From Nemertoderma westbladi (taxonomy: Eukaryota; Xenacoelomorpha; Nemertodermatida; Nemertodermatidae), in the NCBI GenBank assembly GCA_032718475.1, contig JAUCBJ010008176.1, positions 21,263-85,262 on the forward strand: DNA of 64,000 nt. Direction: 5' to 3'. Position 1 is the stretch's first letter, and every line of letters starts with the position of its first letter. Positions 33,331 to 46,000 of this stretch are shown one piece after another. The translations under genes and the position numbers were made by a program. Under the pieces are notes generated by a model that saw nothing but the letters and a program-made list of their open reading frames with translations, ran no database searches and was not told the DNA's origin.

Positions 33331-35880
33331 CACTGCGCCATTGTAGAATTCCCATAACTGTTGCCATGGAAACTCCTATAGAATCCTCATATATGTAACA
33401 TGATTTAGTGTGTTACTTACAAAGCTTGTAAGTTTGGGTGTTCTCGTTGAGTAACAATAAGGGGGTGTACAGATTATCACGGGATTTATATCTATATTTT
33501 ACGGGATTTAGTGCGTTGTTACGGGATGGAGTCTCTTGGTGTTACGGGAATTAGTGTTTTCGTTGTGTAACAGGTTTCCGTGTCTTTGCAATTGTTACAT
33601 GGCTTAGTGCGTTACAAGGATTGGTTGTTCAGTAGGTACCATACTGACCTGACACAGTATACTAGTCGCAGACACAAACATGCGACTGCGATAAGCAGAT
33701 CACCCTAGGGGTTATTCTCTCTCCTATCCATGTTACTATCCCCCTCCTTCATTAGGATCATCTCTCTCCCTCACATATTAACCACGCATCTCTCAAGGAT
33801 ACTGCGGGCGGGAACCTCTGATGCGATCGATTGGTCACAGTCCTCCAGTATCGTCGCGTCAGTTAGTCCAACTCAACCGAGACTTACTCTAACCGGATAG
33901 TTGCGGGTGGGATAGTTGCTGCGGCAGCCAGCAGCCGGCACACGCAATGATAAAAGCTCTAATAAATATACCGCACCCTGCGACCAATGCTTATTACAGT
34001 ACTCATCGATATTAACAATAAAAATAATGGATGCCTTTGTAAATATTATATGGCGATAGAAATGAGTTAGTTATATAGGTTAAGAGTTACTAGTATTGAA
34101 TTGTTTAATGAAGATAAGAATGAATAAATATCACAATTATAAGCATAGAGTTTTGCTTGGATCAATGACATTCGTTTTCTAATCTTACGAGATGGAAAAT
34201 AATCCTTCAGATCTATGAATCCCTTAATCATGTATGACATCTTTATCATTATAAATCATGACGGTTACCAAATTATTATGTGTATTAATCACCACGGCAA
34301 CGCTTTCATAAACACAACCATAATCACTCTGTCGCATTGATAACTAGTTTTATTTTACAGCCAGGGCCATAAACGTATAGTTGAATAAACTAGCATATAT
34401 CATCGCCCAGTAATTAAATACAAGTGAAGTGTGTCAGTCCTTTTGTGGGCCGTAGGAGCGCACATATTATTTGGCACTCATTTTAACAGGATGAGTCGTC
34501 GTCACTCCTCTGTCCTGTACACTTGGCCATGATATTTACGTATCCCTCCGGTGGAAAGCAAACACAGAGAAGTAATATTCATTGCCAGTTCCGATAATGA
34601 TTGACACATGATTGGCAATATCAGATATAATAATTCTATAACGGGTTTCCTAATCACCTTGCTACGATTACATCACCAAGTTCTGTTATATTGGAAGACA
34701 AACAGCGCGAAACATAGTTTATTGTTTATAATAGACATAGCGTTGCTAGGAAATAAAAAATATGCAGATCTGAGGGTGAGAGGATACAGATCAGGTTTAT
34801 TCGATAGGTTTTTCCTGGTTGCGATAAGTCGATGGGTGGATAGGGTGTGATGGCGATGTGAATATGTACTCAATTGTACTGTTGTTATACGAATATAACT
34901 AATAAATGTATATACAATAGAAAGGTTGCTAGGCAGCCATAGAATGCCGGACGTTAAACAATTCTACAGTATACTGTATTAATAACTCAAGAAAACTGTC
35001 GCGTCACTGCCTTTTCTTTATATCATATTTATGAACATGACGACGAGGGCAAGCGAGCCAATTGTTATATTTCGAGTTTGGACTCTAAGATAAGAATATT
35101 GTTTACTTATGTAAAACTTCATCTCTGCACTCGTTCGGTACTTTAATACACTCGAGTCATGTCGTTGAAATTGCTACTTTTCACACAACGATGTAAATAA
35201 TAATATCACTTGAGTGAGTTGATAATATAATCCAATGCTACATAACTACAATGTAACGAGATACCGCTACATCGAGAACTCTTCAACAGCTGTTATTAAT
35301 CTCAACCTTAGCATGTTACCGAGGTGGTGTTGCTACCTCGAATTAAAAGTCCCATGTGGTCGTGTAAGTCATTATCCCCAGCATCCAAGAAATTGAGGAA
35401 TTATTTTGAGGAAATGTCCGCTAATTTAATATATATATTTAGAGCGAAGTGCGGCAACCAGCAAATACAGTGCTGAAATGGTATTGGGTGGTGATGCAAT
35501 ATTACTCAAAAACATAATACAAACCGTACCCCCCCCCCCCCCCCCCCCCCCAAGCCGCACAGGGGGCCATTGGACAACTTTTATCGGACTTGTGAGTTGC
35601 GCCAGGGGGCCGGTCTTGCCCCACTGAACATCTCTCTTAAATTAACATAACCAGTAATAACAACCTAAAAAAATAATACTAAATGAAACTCAGTGGAATT
35701 AAACTTAATTAAGAATTCAATATTTATGAAATTCATACACCTATATTCTACAACATCCGAATTTTGTGGTTAAAGACGGCCAAGTACAGTATGATTGAGC
35801 ACAGTGGAAGCAGATGTTTGTATTGACAGATGCAAGGCCATGAGGAGGTAAATTGCGGACATACAAGGAATCAGATAGTA
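33331..35880. other. unique intergenic sequence
   Basis: AT-rich. Between 33400 and 33620 short phrases such as TTACGGGATTTAGTG and GTTACGGGA recur loosely, a decayed repeat. No coding sequence is supported. A poly-C tract lies at 35529. Confidence 0.4.
35529..35551. repeat. poly-C tract, 23 nt
   Basis: An uninterrupted C run, followed by AAGCCGCAC. Likely to be length-variable. Confidence 0.95.
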
Positions 35881-35891
35881 TTTCCACCTGA

Positions 35892-35990
35892 GCCGCTAGC
35901 TGAATGGTTAGAGCGTCAGACTTCCAACCCGGAGGTCACCAGTTCGATCCCACCTGTACGTCATTGCTTTGCAAAGCTGTACCCCAGTTA
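35892..35990 (+). mobile_element. tRNA-derived SINE head
   Basis: A tRNA-like string with an A box TAGCTGAATGG at 35897-35907, a loop CTTCCAA, and a B box GTTCGATCC at 35942-35950. Spacing is that of a tRNA promoter. The acceptor and T stems do not pair well, and there is no 3' CCA-adjacent stem, so it is not a working tRNA. A tRNA-derived SINE is the best reading. Its 3' limit is unclear. Confidence 0.55.
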
Positions 35991-35999
35991 TAATAATAA

Positions 36000-38461
36000 C
36001 CACTCATTCACCCGATATGAAACCACTCATTCACCCATAACACCCATAATATATTACAATAGCTTATCATCAACGTCAGAATTAATTGTGCAGCAATCTG
36101 TAAAGTTCTACTTTTCACTTTCATGTTTCGGTATTACGAGGGTAGGGCCTTTCAGGATTTACCAGTGCGCTGATAAAGTTGACAACTATGTCAACAGAAA
36201 AACACAGACATAAACTAACCTTAGATAATCTTGAGAATATCACTGGTAGTTGAGTTCCATCAGCCGGTAGGTGGTGCTGTGCAATCCGTAGGTCTATTTC
36301 CTACATTCGGATTTAGCGAAAGACTTGTCAGCAACGGTGTCTTGGATACAGTACAACTTATGGGCAGTTAGTGTTCGAAACGGATGGTTTATTTCAATCG
36401 TATGTATTTGGTCAGTTATATTCAACATTGAAACACAAGTCAAATAGGCATACACCGGTAAGTACTGTCTATTTGCTGCTACTTTTCATGTTGTCTTGAC
36501 CTACGGTACAGAAATTGATTGCGTATTTCTTTAGATGTATTTCAATATATAGGTATAGGAAGGAATTATTCTATGGAGATTAAGAAGGAGATTGAGTGAA
36601 AAGTTGAATAATAGCATAAATATGTTACACTTCACTTGGTAGGGGAAAGAAACATAACAACAAATATATAGCCCGCCGGGGCTATAAAGGAAACTAGCCA
36701 GGTCGCTAATTTATAGCTAAATAAGTAATGGGTTTCCTCTGGGGAGTAAAGTTCTGGGGGGCTGCAGGATACCTCCCCCCAGAACTATGCGATTTTGTAC
36801 GTATTCCCTGTCCCGACGGCCGAAGAAAACTTTAATTTACTTTTTCCAGCCTCATCAGCACAGGGAAATCAAATAAAGCACATTTCAAACTATAAATGCG
36901 GAATTCGGGGTTAATAATAATGTACAGTCTTGCGGTTTAATAGTTGACGTCCAGCTACAAAAAAAAACAGAAACTGTACCGGTGCTCTCTGTTTCTCGAA
37001 TTTCAACAAAGCGCCTAACGAACCTGACTATTTCCAAACCCATTCCTTTCACAAGTTTAAAGGAGCCACATGTTAACCCTTACACAGTAATAACCTTACT
37101 TAACAATAATAGAGTTACATTAAAATTATATATTTATATACATGACGCAGCGTGATAATTCCGCGCAATTCTACTGTAAAATTGACATAATTTGCTTTAA
37201 AATATTAATTAATCGTTCTCACTCCTCAGAACAGGCCTATCTAAGTGCCTAGTTATAAAAAACCTGTATTTATCATTTTATGTACATTCGTATCCAATTC
37301 CTTTGCTTTATATAAAACCTTGAAAGGTAGAACAAGACACAAGTAGTACTTGCCAAGGCATTGCTTGTGATAGCTGGCCCGTCATTGGCTACATTTCTCA
37401 GCTGAATTTGTTTACAATTTAATTATCCTTGCCACAGCCAGCCACCGCCATTGGGATAACCGGGAGGACATTGCTTATTTGACCGGAATATAAAAGGTGA
37501 AGGGTAGAAATAGTACAGCTTATTGTGTCTGCATATTGAATATTCATGAAAATTACTAGAATCAATGCTGCTACTGGTTAACATATCGATGTACACCTCA
37601 GAAACTTTTATATTTTACTGCAGATAATTATGTAATTAAAATATAGCTAAATAGACATTGCTACCTCCAACATAATGGTCTGCACCAGGGAATATAGATC
37701 GAGGGTCCAATTAAATACAATTTGCCAATGCCAGTTAAAAGGCTCAGCTGTGTTTCCAGGACGACTCAATTCTAGGAGTGACATTGCCAGAAACTTCCCA
37801 TGCTGGTATAAGTTGTACATACATATTCCGAGAAAGCTGCTTTAGATGGCTGATTAATCAGAAATATACCATATTTTCCCGAAACCGTATGAGAGATCTT
37901 TTGGCTCCGCCAGTACATTATAATTGCAGTTGGTTAGTGCGAGGTTGGGGATATTAAATTTTCGTGTGTTTAATAATTATTGGAGATTGAGCTGGGTATG
38001 AACCCTTTTGGAAATGGTACCTCTTGAACTGCATGGAACACATGGGGGATGGGATGGTTCAATATTGTTAGTTAGCTAGTTAGTCGGATTTTGTATTCTT
38101 TGAGGTTAATGACCCCTCTTGAGATTGTGAAATGAATTCAAATAACCCTGTGCAATCTACTACTTATTAATTTATCAAGAGCTAAGAACACACAACTACA
38201 CCTCCGAAGGCTAATTAGAGTGATAGAGCAGCGTGTTGCCATATGAATGTTATATAGGCCAACTGCGTCTGCGGGCGTTACGTTGCGAGAAATATATAAT
38301 GCAGAAATAATAATAAATAGATAATAATACGATAAATCTGCTTTATGTCGTTGGTTCTATTCAGTTTCAGGTTTATATAACTGACAGCAACGATACAGCC
38401 TGTACTTTTGGTGATATATTATTATGTTGTAATGTCCCAACAGAGCGACTTTGCAGCGCAT
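36000..38461. other. unique intergenic sequence with small hairpins
   Basis: No gene was recognised. A perfect 12-bp inverted repeat, AGTTCTGGGGGG / CCCCCCAGAACT, lies at 36750-36786, and TATAGCCC / GGGCTATA flanks GCCG near 36668. A TATAAAAG string at 37489 has no supporting transcript signals. Confidence 0.4.
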
Positions 38462-38527
38462 CCGTTCAATGCAAGTGAACCTGAAACTATAGCTATTCGT
38501 AGTTTCAGGTTCACTTGCATTGAACGG
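38462..38527. repeat. perfect 28-bp hairpin
   Basis: The arms CCGTTCAATGCAAGTGAACC...AACTA (38462-38489) and their exact inverse (38500-38527) flank a 10-nt loop, TAGCTATTCG. The stem has no mismatch. It is the right length for a microRNA-like precursor or a very young MITE. Confidence 0.9.
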
Positions 38528-38899
38528 TTACCACATAAACAATAATTGGTATTTATTATTAATTGCCTGATAGCCAGGTAGGCATACTATATTACCTACC
38601 GGTAGCTATTAATAACCAGTAGCTACCTATAGTATTAACATGGCTCCACGCCACTATAAACATAAGCTAACTTATTTATAACATAATTTATGTCATTTTT
38701 ACATTTATTTATAAAGCAACTAATATAATTTGTGCAGTTTCTATCACTTATAATATATATACAATATTTCGTAATGTTACAAATTTTGGAATAAAACTAC
38801 ATACATACTTGTTGCAAAGTACTTTACAGTGTTCTGGTCCTCGTGGCTTTATTTTCACTCACTCACTAACGTTCGTTCGTGTAAGAAAACACTCGGATC

Positions 38900-38979
38900 A
38901 GCACACTGTAAATTGCCACTTTACACACAAGTATGTAATTATTACATACTTGTTTGTAAAGTAGCACTTTACAGTGTGT
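38900..38979. repeat. imperfect palindrome of about 39-bp arms
   Basis: GCACACTGTAAATTGCCACT...AAGTATGTAAT on the left pairs with ATTACATACTTGTTTGTAAA...CAGTGTGTG on the right with a few mismatches and almost no loop. A third, partial arm (ACATACTTGTTGCAAAGTAC) is at 38803. MITE-like. Confidence 0.8.
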
Positions 38980-39289
38980 GTATTTCTGTGCAATGTAAAT
39001 AGTTATTACAAAAAATACCAAACTAAGAAGGACCTGCGTTATTATATTCACCTACATTTATAAATTCTCATTCACCTTATATTCACCCTGTAAGGAGAAA
39101 CCCCTAGATGCAACTGAAGTTGCAGATCAATAGAAGATCCTTGTAACATTATCGAACATTATAACAGCTGCACGAATAATGCTGTAGACTACCCCGAAGG
39201 ATCGAGTTGTGACCAAATCGATAGACTCTCCAGTTAACATGGGGTGCAGCCACACTCCAGGAAATATCAGGAAACAAATAATCTTGTTT

Positions 39290-40097
39290 TAATCAAGAAA
39301 AGCAATATTAACGAAAAAATAAATAAACCCATATTACGTTTCGATATATTACAAAATAATCATCTTCAGCCAATTATTTAAAATACAAACTCAAAATGTA
39401 AAATATTATACAATATATTAATAAGTAATTAAACAGGACTAAGGATGATCCAACTCTATAGTCTATAAAGTCTAGAAAATGAGGAAAAAATTATACAATA
39501 TATATTATATATACATAACCCTAGAGATGTTAATAAATAGTATAAATTGAGCATTTGAGTAATGGTTGTACAGTACAGTTAGGACATTGATAGACACATG
39601 GAAACTATTTATTCTAGCATACGGTATAAATTGCTTAAATTGAATTAGAAGATTGAAAAATAAACTGCGAAAAAATATATGATTACCAGAATATTTTAGG
39701 AATATTCAGTAGAGAGTTTACCTAAAAAAAAATGCATTAAGTAATCTGTAGGAACAACTACAGTAAGGGAGGGGCTTAGAAATTATACAGTATACATACT
39801 TAGAACACGTGTAGAGGAAAAGAGGTACCTTGAACGTTAAGAGTTGGTCGATGCATAGCAATTAGTAAACTTTATTTAATGAGAAGGTCGTAGTTAGTAG
39901 GTGCATGAGCGAGGGACGTAAAGTCTTCTATAGAGAAGGGATGGTCGGCCTCTGTGGCATGTACCCGCACAGTAGAGTGTTTAGGGGCCACTGTTTTCCC
40001 GGTTCGTGGAGATAGACCTAAGTGCTCACAGATTCTGACCTTAAAATATATAGTATCATCGCAGATGATACTTACATCAATTATATATATAAGATTT
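39290..40097 (-). mobile_element. Penelope-like retroelement 3' fragment (GIY-YIG end)
   Basis: On the minus strand the frame contains RICEHLGLSPRTGKTVAPKH, then VHATEADHPFSIEDFTSL, then NYDLLIK and a stop. This pattern (EHLG-S-TGK, H-DH-S-DF, LLIKE) is the C-terminal part of the GIY-YIG endonuclease of Penelope-like elements. The final ESLLI is missing because a TAA follows LLIK. The reverse transcriptase and the GIY and YIG motifs are absent; upstream the frame runs straight into the 64-bp array. Sequence to about 39290, including ACGTTTCGATATATT, is probably 3' UTR. Confidence 0.65.
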
Positions 40098-43000
40098 CCA
40101 TCTTGCACGAGCTCTCGCGCCACATCCCACGGGTTCCATCATCTCAGCTGTATGAACACCTCCATCTTCCACGATCACTCGCGCCACATCCCACGGGTTC
40201 CATCATCTCAGCTGTATGAACACCTCCATCTTCCACGATCACTCGCGCCACATCCCACGGATTTCATCATCTCAGCTGTATGAACACCTCCATCTTGCAC
40301 GAGCTCTCGCGCCACATCCCACGGGTTGCATCATCTCAGCTGTATGAACACCTCCATCTTCCACGATCACTCGCGCCACATCCCACGGGTTCCATCATCT
40401 CAGCTGTATGAACACCTCCATCTTCCACGATCACTCGCGCCACATCCCACGGATTTCATCATCTCAGCTGTATGAACACCTCCATCTTGCACGAGCTCTC
40501 GCGCCACATCCCACGGGTTGCATCATCTCAGCTGTATGAACACCTCAATCTTCTACGATCACTCGCGCCACATCCCACGGGTTCCATCATCTCAGCTGTA
40601 TGAACACCTCCATCTTCCACGATCACTCGCGCCACATCCCACGGATTTCATCATCTCAGCTGTATGAACACCTCCATCTTGCACGAGCTCTCGCGCCACA
40701 TCCCACGGGTTGCATCATCTCAGCTGTATGAACACCTCCATCTTCCACGATCACTCGCGCCACATCCCACGGGTTCCATCATCTCAGCTGTATGAACACC
40801 TCCATCTTCCACGATCACTCGCGCCACATCCCACGGTTCCATCATCTCAGCTGTATGAACACCTCCCTCTTCCACGATCACTCGCGCCACATCCCACGGG
40901 TTCCATCATCTCAACTGTATGAACACCTCCATCTTCCACGAGCTCTCGCGCCACATCCCACGGGTTCCATCATCTCAGCTGTATGAACACCTCCATCTTC
41001 CACGAGCTCTCCCGCCACATCCCACGGGTTCCATCATCTCAGCTGTATGAACACCTCCATCTTCCACGATCACTCGCGCCACATCCCACGGGTTCCATCA
41101 TCTCAGCTGTATGAACACCTCCATCTTCCATGATCACTCGCGCCACATCCCACGGATTTCATCATCTCAGCTGTATGAACACCTCCATCTTGCACGAGCT
41201 CTCGCGCCACATCCCACGGGTTGCATCATCTCAGCTGTATGAACACCTCCATCTTCCACGATCACTCGCGCCACATCCCACGGGTTCCATCATCTCAGCT
41301 GTATGAACACCTCCATCTTCCACGATCACTCGCGCCACATCCCACGGGTTCCATCATCTCAGCTGTATGAACACCTCCATCTTCCACGATCACTCGCGCC
41401 ACATCCCACGGGTTCCATCATCTCAACTGTATGAACACCTCCATCTTCCACGAGCTCTCGCGCCACATCCCACGGGTTCCATCATCTCAGCTGTATGAAC
41501 ACCTCCATCTTCCACGAGCTCTCCCGCCACATCCCACGGGTTCCATCATCTCAGCTGTATGAACACCTTCATCTTCCACGATCACTCGCGCCACATCCCA
41601 CGGGTTCCATCATCTCAGCTGTATGAACACCTCCATCGTCCATGATCACTCGCGCCACATCCCACGGGTTCCATCATCTCAGCTGTATGAACACCTCCAT
41701 CTTCCACGAGCTCTCGCGCCACATCCCACGGGTTCCATCATCTCAGCTGTATGAACACCTCCATCTTCCACGATCACTCGCGCCACATCCCACGGATTTC
41801 ATCATCTCAGCTGTATGAACACCTCCATCTTGCACGAGCTCTCGCGCCACATCCCACGGGTTGCATCATCTCAGCTGTATGAACACCTCCATCTTCCACG
41901 ATCACTCGCGCCACATCCCACGGGTTCCATCATCTCAGCTGTATGAACACCTCCATCTTCCATGATCACTCGCGCCACATCCCACGGATTTCATCATCTC
42001 AGCTGTATGAACACCTCCATCTTGCACGAGCTCTCGCGCCACATCCCACGGGTTGCATCATCTCAGCTGTATGAACACCTCCATCTTCCACGATCACTCG
42101 CGCCACATCCCACGGGTTCCATCATCTCAGCTGTATGAACACCTCCATCTTCCACGATCACTCGCGCCACATCCCACGGGTTCCATCATCTCAGCTGTAT
42201 GAACACCTCCATCTTCCACGATCACTCGCGCCACATCCCACGGGTTCCATCATCTCAACTGTATGAACACCTCCATCTTCCACGAGCTCTCGCGCCACAT
42301 CCCACGGGTTCCATCATCTTAGCTGTATGAACACCTCCATCTTCCACGAGCTCTCCCGCCACATCCCACGGGTTCCATCATCTCAGCTGTATGAACACCT
42401 TCATCTTCCACGATCACTCGCACCACATCCCACGGGTTCCATCATCTCAGCTGTATGAACACCTCCATCGTCCATGATCACTCGCGCCACATCCCACGGG
42501 TTCCATCATCTCAGCTGTATGAACACCTCCATCTTCCACGAGCTCTCGCGCCACATCCCACGAGTTCCATCATCTCAGCTGTATGAACACCTCCATCTCC
42601 CACGAGCTCTCCCGCCACATCCCACGGGTTCCATCATCTCAGCTGTATGAATACCTCCATCTTCCACGATCACTCGCGCCACATCCCACGGGTTCCATCA
42701 TCTCAGCTGTATGAGCACCTCCATCTTCCACGAGCTCTCGCGCCACATCCCACGGGTTCCATCATCTCAGCTGTATGAACACCTCCATCTTCCACGAGCT
42801 CTCGCGCCACATCCCACGAGTTCCATCATCTCAGCTGTATGAACACCTCCATCTTCCACGAGCTCTCCCGCCACATCCCACGGGTTCCATCATCTCAGCT
42901 GTATGAACACCTCCACCTTCCACGAGCTCTCGCGCCACATCCCACGGGTTCCATCATCTCAGCTGTATGAACACCTCCATCTTCCACGAGCTCTCGCGCC

Positions 43001-46000
43001 ACATCCCACGGGTTCCATCATCTCAGCTGTATGAACACCTCCATCTTCCACGATCACTCGCGCCACATCCCACGGATTTCATCATCTCAGCTGTATGAAC
43101 ACCTCCATCTTGCACGAGCTCTCGCGCCACATCCCACGGGTTGCATCATCTCAGCTGTATGAACACCTCCATCTTCTACGATCACTCGCGCCACATCCCA
43201 CGGGTTCCATCATCTCAGCTGTATGAACACCTCCATCTTCCACGAGCTCTCGCGCCACATCCCACGGGTTCCATCATCTCAGCTGTATGAACACCTCCAT
43301 CTTCCACGATCACTCGCGCCACATCCCACGGATTTCATCATCTCAGCTGTATGAACACCTCCATCTTGCACGAGCTCTCGCGCCACATCCCACGGGTTGC
43401 ATCATCTCAGCTGTATGAACACCTCCATCTTCCACGATCACTCGCGCCACATCCCACGGGTTCCATCATCTCAGCTGTATGAACACCTCCATCTTCCACG
43501 ATCACTCGCGCCACATCCCACGGTTCCATCATCTCAGCTGTATGAACACCTCCCTCTTCCACGATCACTCGCGCCACATCCCACGGGTTCCATCATCTCA
43601 ACTGTATGAACACCTCCATCTTCCACGAGCTCTCGCGCCACATCCCACGGGTTCCATCATCTCAGCTGTATGAACACCTCCATCTTCCACGAGCTCTCCC
43701 GCCACATCCCACGGGTTCCATCATCTCAGCTGTATGAACACCTCCATCTTCCACGATCACTCGCGCCACATCCCACGGGTTCCATCATCTCAGCTGTATG
43801 AACACCTCCATCTTCCATGATCACTCGCGCCACATCCCACGGATTTCATCATCTCAGCTGTATGAACACCTCCATCTTGCACGAGCTCTCGCGCCACATC
43901 CCACGGGTTGCATCATCTCAGCTGTATGAACACCTCCATCTTCCACGATCACTCGCGCCACATCCCACGGGTTCCATCATCTCAGCTGTATGAACACCTC
44001 CATCTTCCACGATCACTCGCGCCACATCCCACGGGTTCCATCATCTCAGCTGTATGAACACCTCCATCTTCCACGATCACTCGCGCCACATCCCACGGGT
44101 TCCATCATCTCAACTGTATGAACACCTCCATCTTCCACGAGCTCTCGCGCCACATCCCACGGGTTCCATCATCTCAGCTGTATGAACACCTCCATCTTCC
44201 ACGAGCTCTCCCGCCACATCCCACGGGTTCCATCATCTCAGCTGTATGAACACCTTCATCTTCCACGATCACTCGCGCCACATCCCACGGGTTCCATCAT
44301 CTCAGCTGTATGAACACCTCCATCGTCCATGATCACTCGCGCCACATCCCACGGGTTCCATCATCTCAGCTGTATGAACACCTCCATCTTCCACGAGCTC
44401 TCGCGCCACATCCCACGGGTTCCATCATCTCAGCTGTATGAACACCTCCATCTTCCACGATCACTCGCGCCACATCCCACGGATTTCATCATCTCAGCTG
44501 TATGAACACCTCCATCTTGCACGAGCTCTCGCGCCACATCCCACGGGTTGCATCATCTCAGCTGTATGAACACCTCCATCTTCCACGATCACTCGCGCCA
44601 CATCCCACGGGTTCCATCATCTCAGCTGTATGAACACCTCCATCTTCCATGATCACTCGCGCCACATCCCACGGATTTCATCATCTCAGCTGTATGAACA
44701 CCTCCATCTTGCACGAGCTCTCGCGCCACATCCCACGGGTTGCATCATCTCAGCTGTATGAACACCTCCATCTTCCACGATCACTCGCGCCACATCCCAC
44801 GGGTTCCATCATCTCAGCTGTATGAACACCTCCATCTTCCACGATCACTCGCGCCACATCCCACGGGTTCCATCATCTCAGCTGTATGAACACCTCCATC
44901 TTCCACGATCACTCGCGCCACATCCCACGGGTTCCATCATCTCAACTGTATGAACACCTCCATCTTCCACGAGCTCTCGCGCCACATCCCACGGGTTCCA
45001 TCATCTTAGCTGTATGAACACCTCCATCTTCCACGAGCTCTCCCGCCACATCCCACGGGTTCCATCATCTCAGCTGTATGAACACCTTCATCTTCCACGA
45101 TCACTCGCACCACATCCCACGGGTTCCATCATCTCAGCTGTATGAACACCTCCATCGTCCATGATCACTCGCGCCACATCCCACGGGTTCCATCATCTCA
45201 GCTGTATGAACACCTCCATCTTCCACGAGCTCTCGCGCCACATCCCACGAGTTCCATCATCTCAGCTGTATGAACACCTCCATCTCCCACGAGCTCTCCC
45301 GCCACATCCCACGGGTTCCATCATCTCAGCTGTATGAATACCTCCATCTTCCACGATCACTCGCGCCACATCCCACGGGTTCCATCATCTCAGCTGTATG
45401 AGCACCTCCATCTTCCACGAGCTCTCGCGCCACATCCCACGGGTTCCATCATCTCAGCTGTATGAACACCTCCATCTTCCACGAGCTCTCGCGCCACATC
45501 CCACGAGTTCCATCATCTCAGCTGTATGAACACCTCCATCTTCCACGAGCTCTCCCGCCACATCCCACGGGTTCCATCATCTCAGCTGTATGAACACCTC
45601 CACCTTCCACGAGCTCTCGCGCCACATCCCACGGGTTCCATCATCTCAGCTGTATGAACACCTCCATCTTCCACGAGCTCTCGCGCCACATCCCACGAGT
45701 TCCATCATCTCAGCTGTATGAACACCTCCATCTTCCACGAGCTCTCCCGCCACATCCCACGGGTTCCATCATCTCAGCTGTATGAACACCTCCACCTTCC
45801 ACGAGCTCTCGCGCCACATTCCACGGGTTCCATCATCTCAGCTGTATGAACACCTCCATCTTCCACGAGCTCTCGCGCCACATCCCACGGGTTCCATCAT
45901 CTCAGCTGTATGAACACCTCCATCTTCCACGAGCTCTCCCGCCACATCCCACGGGTTCCATCATCTCAGCTGTATGAACACCTCCACCTTCCACGAGCTC

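Noticed and set aside
35892-35965. Functional tRNA-Gly(TCC) gene
   Set aside because: A and B boxes are present, but the acceptor, anticodon and T stems pair poorly; a SINE head is more likely.
37489-37496. TATAAAAG as a core promoter
   Set aside because: No exon, initiator or gene was found downstream; a single TATA string in AT-rich DNA is not evidence.
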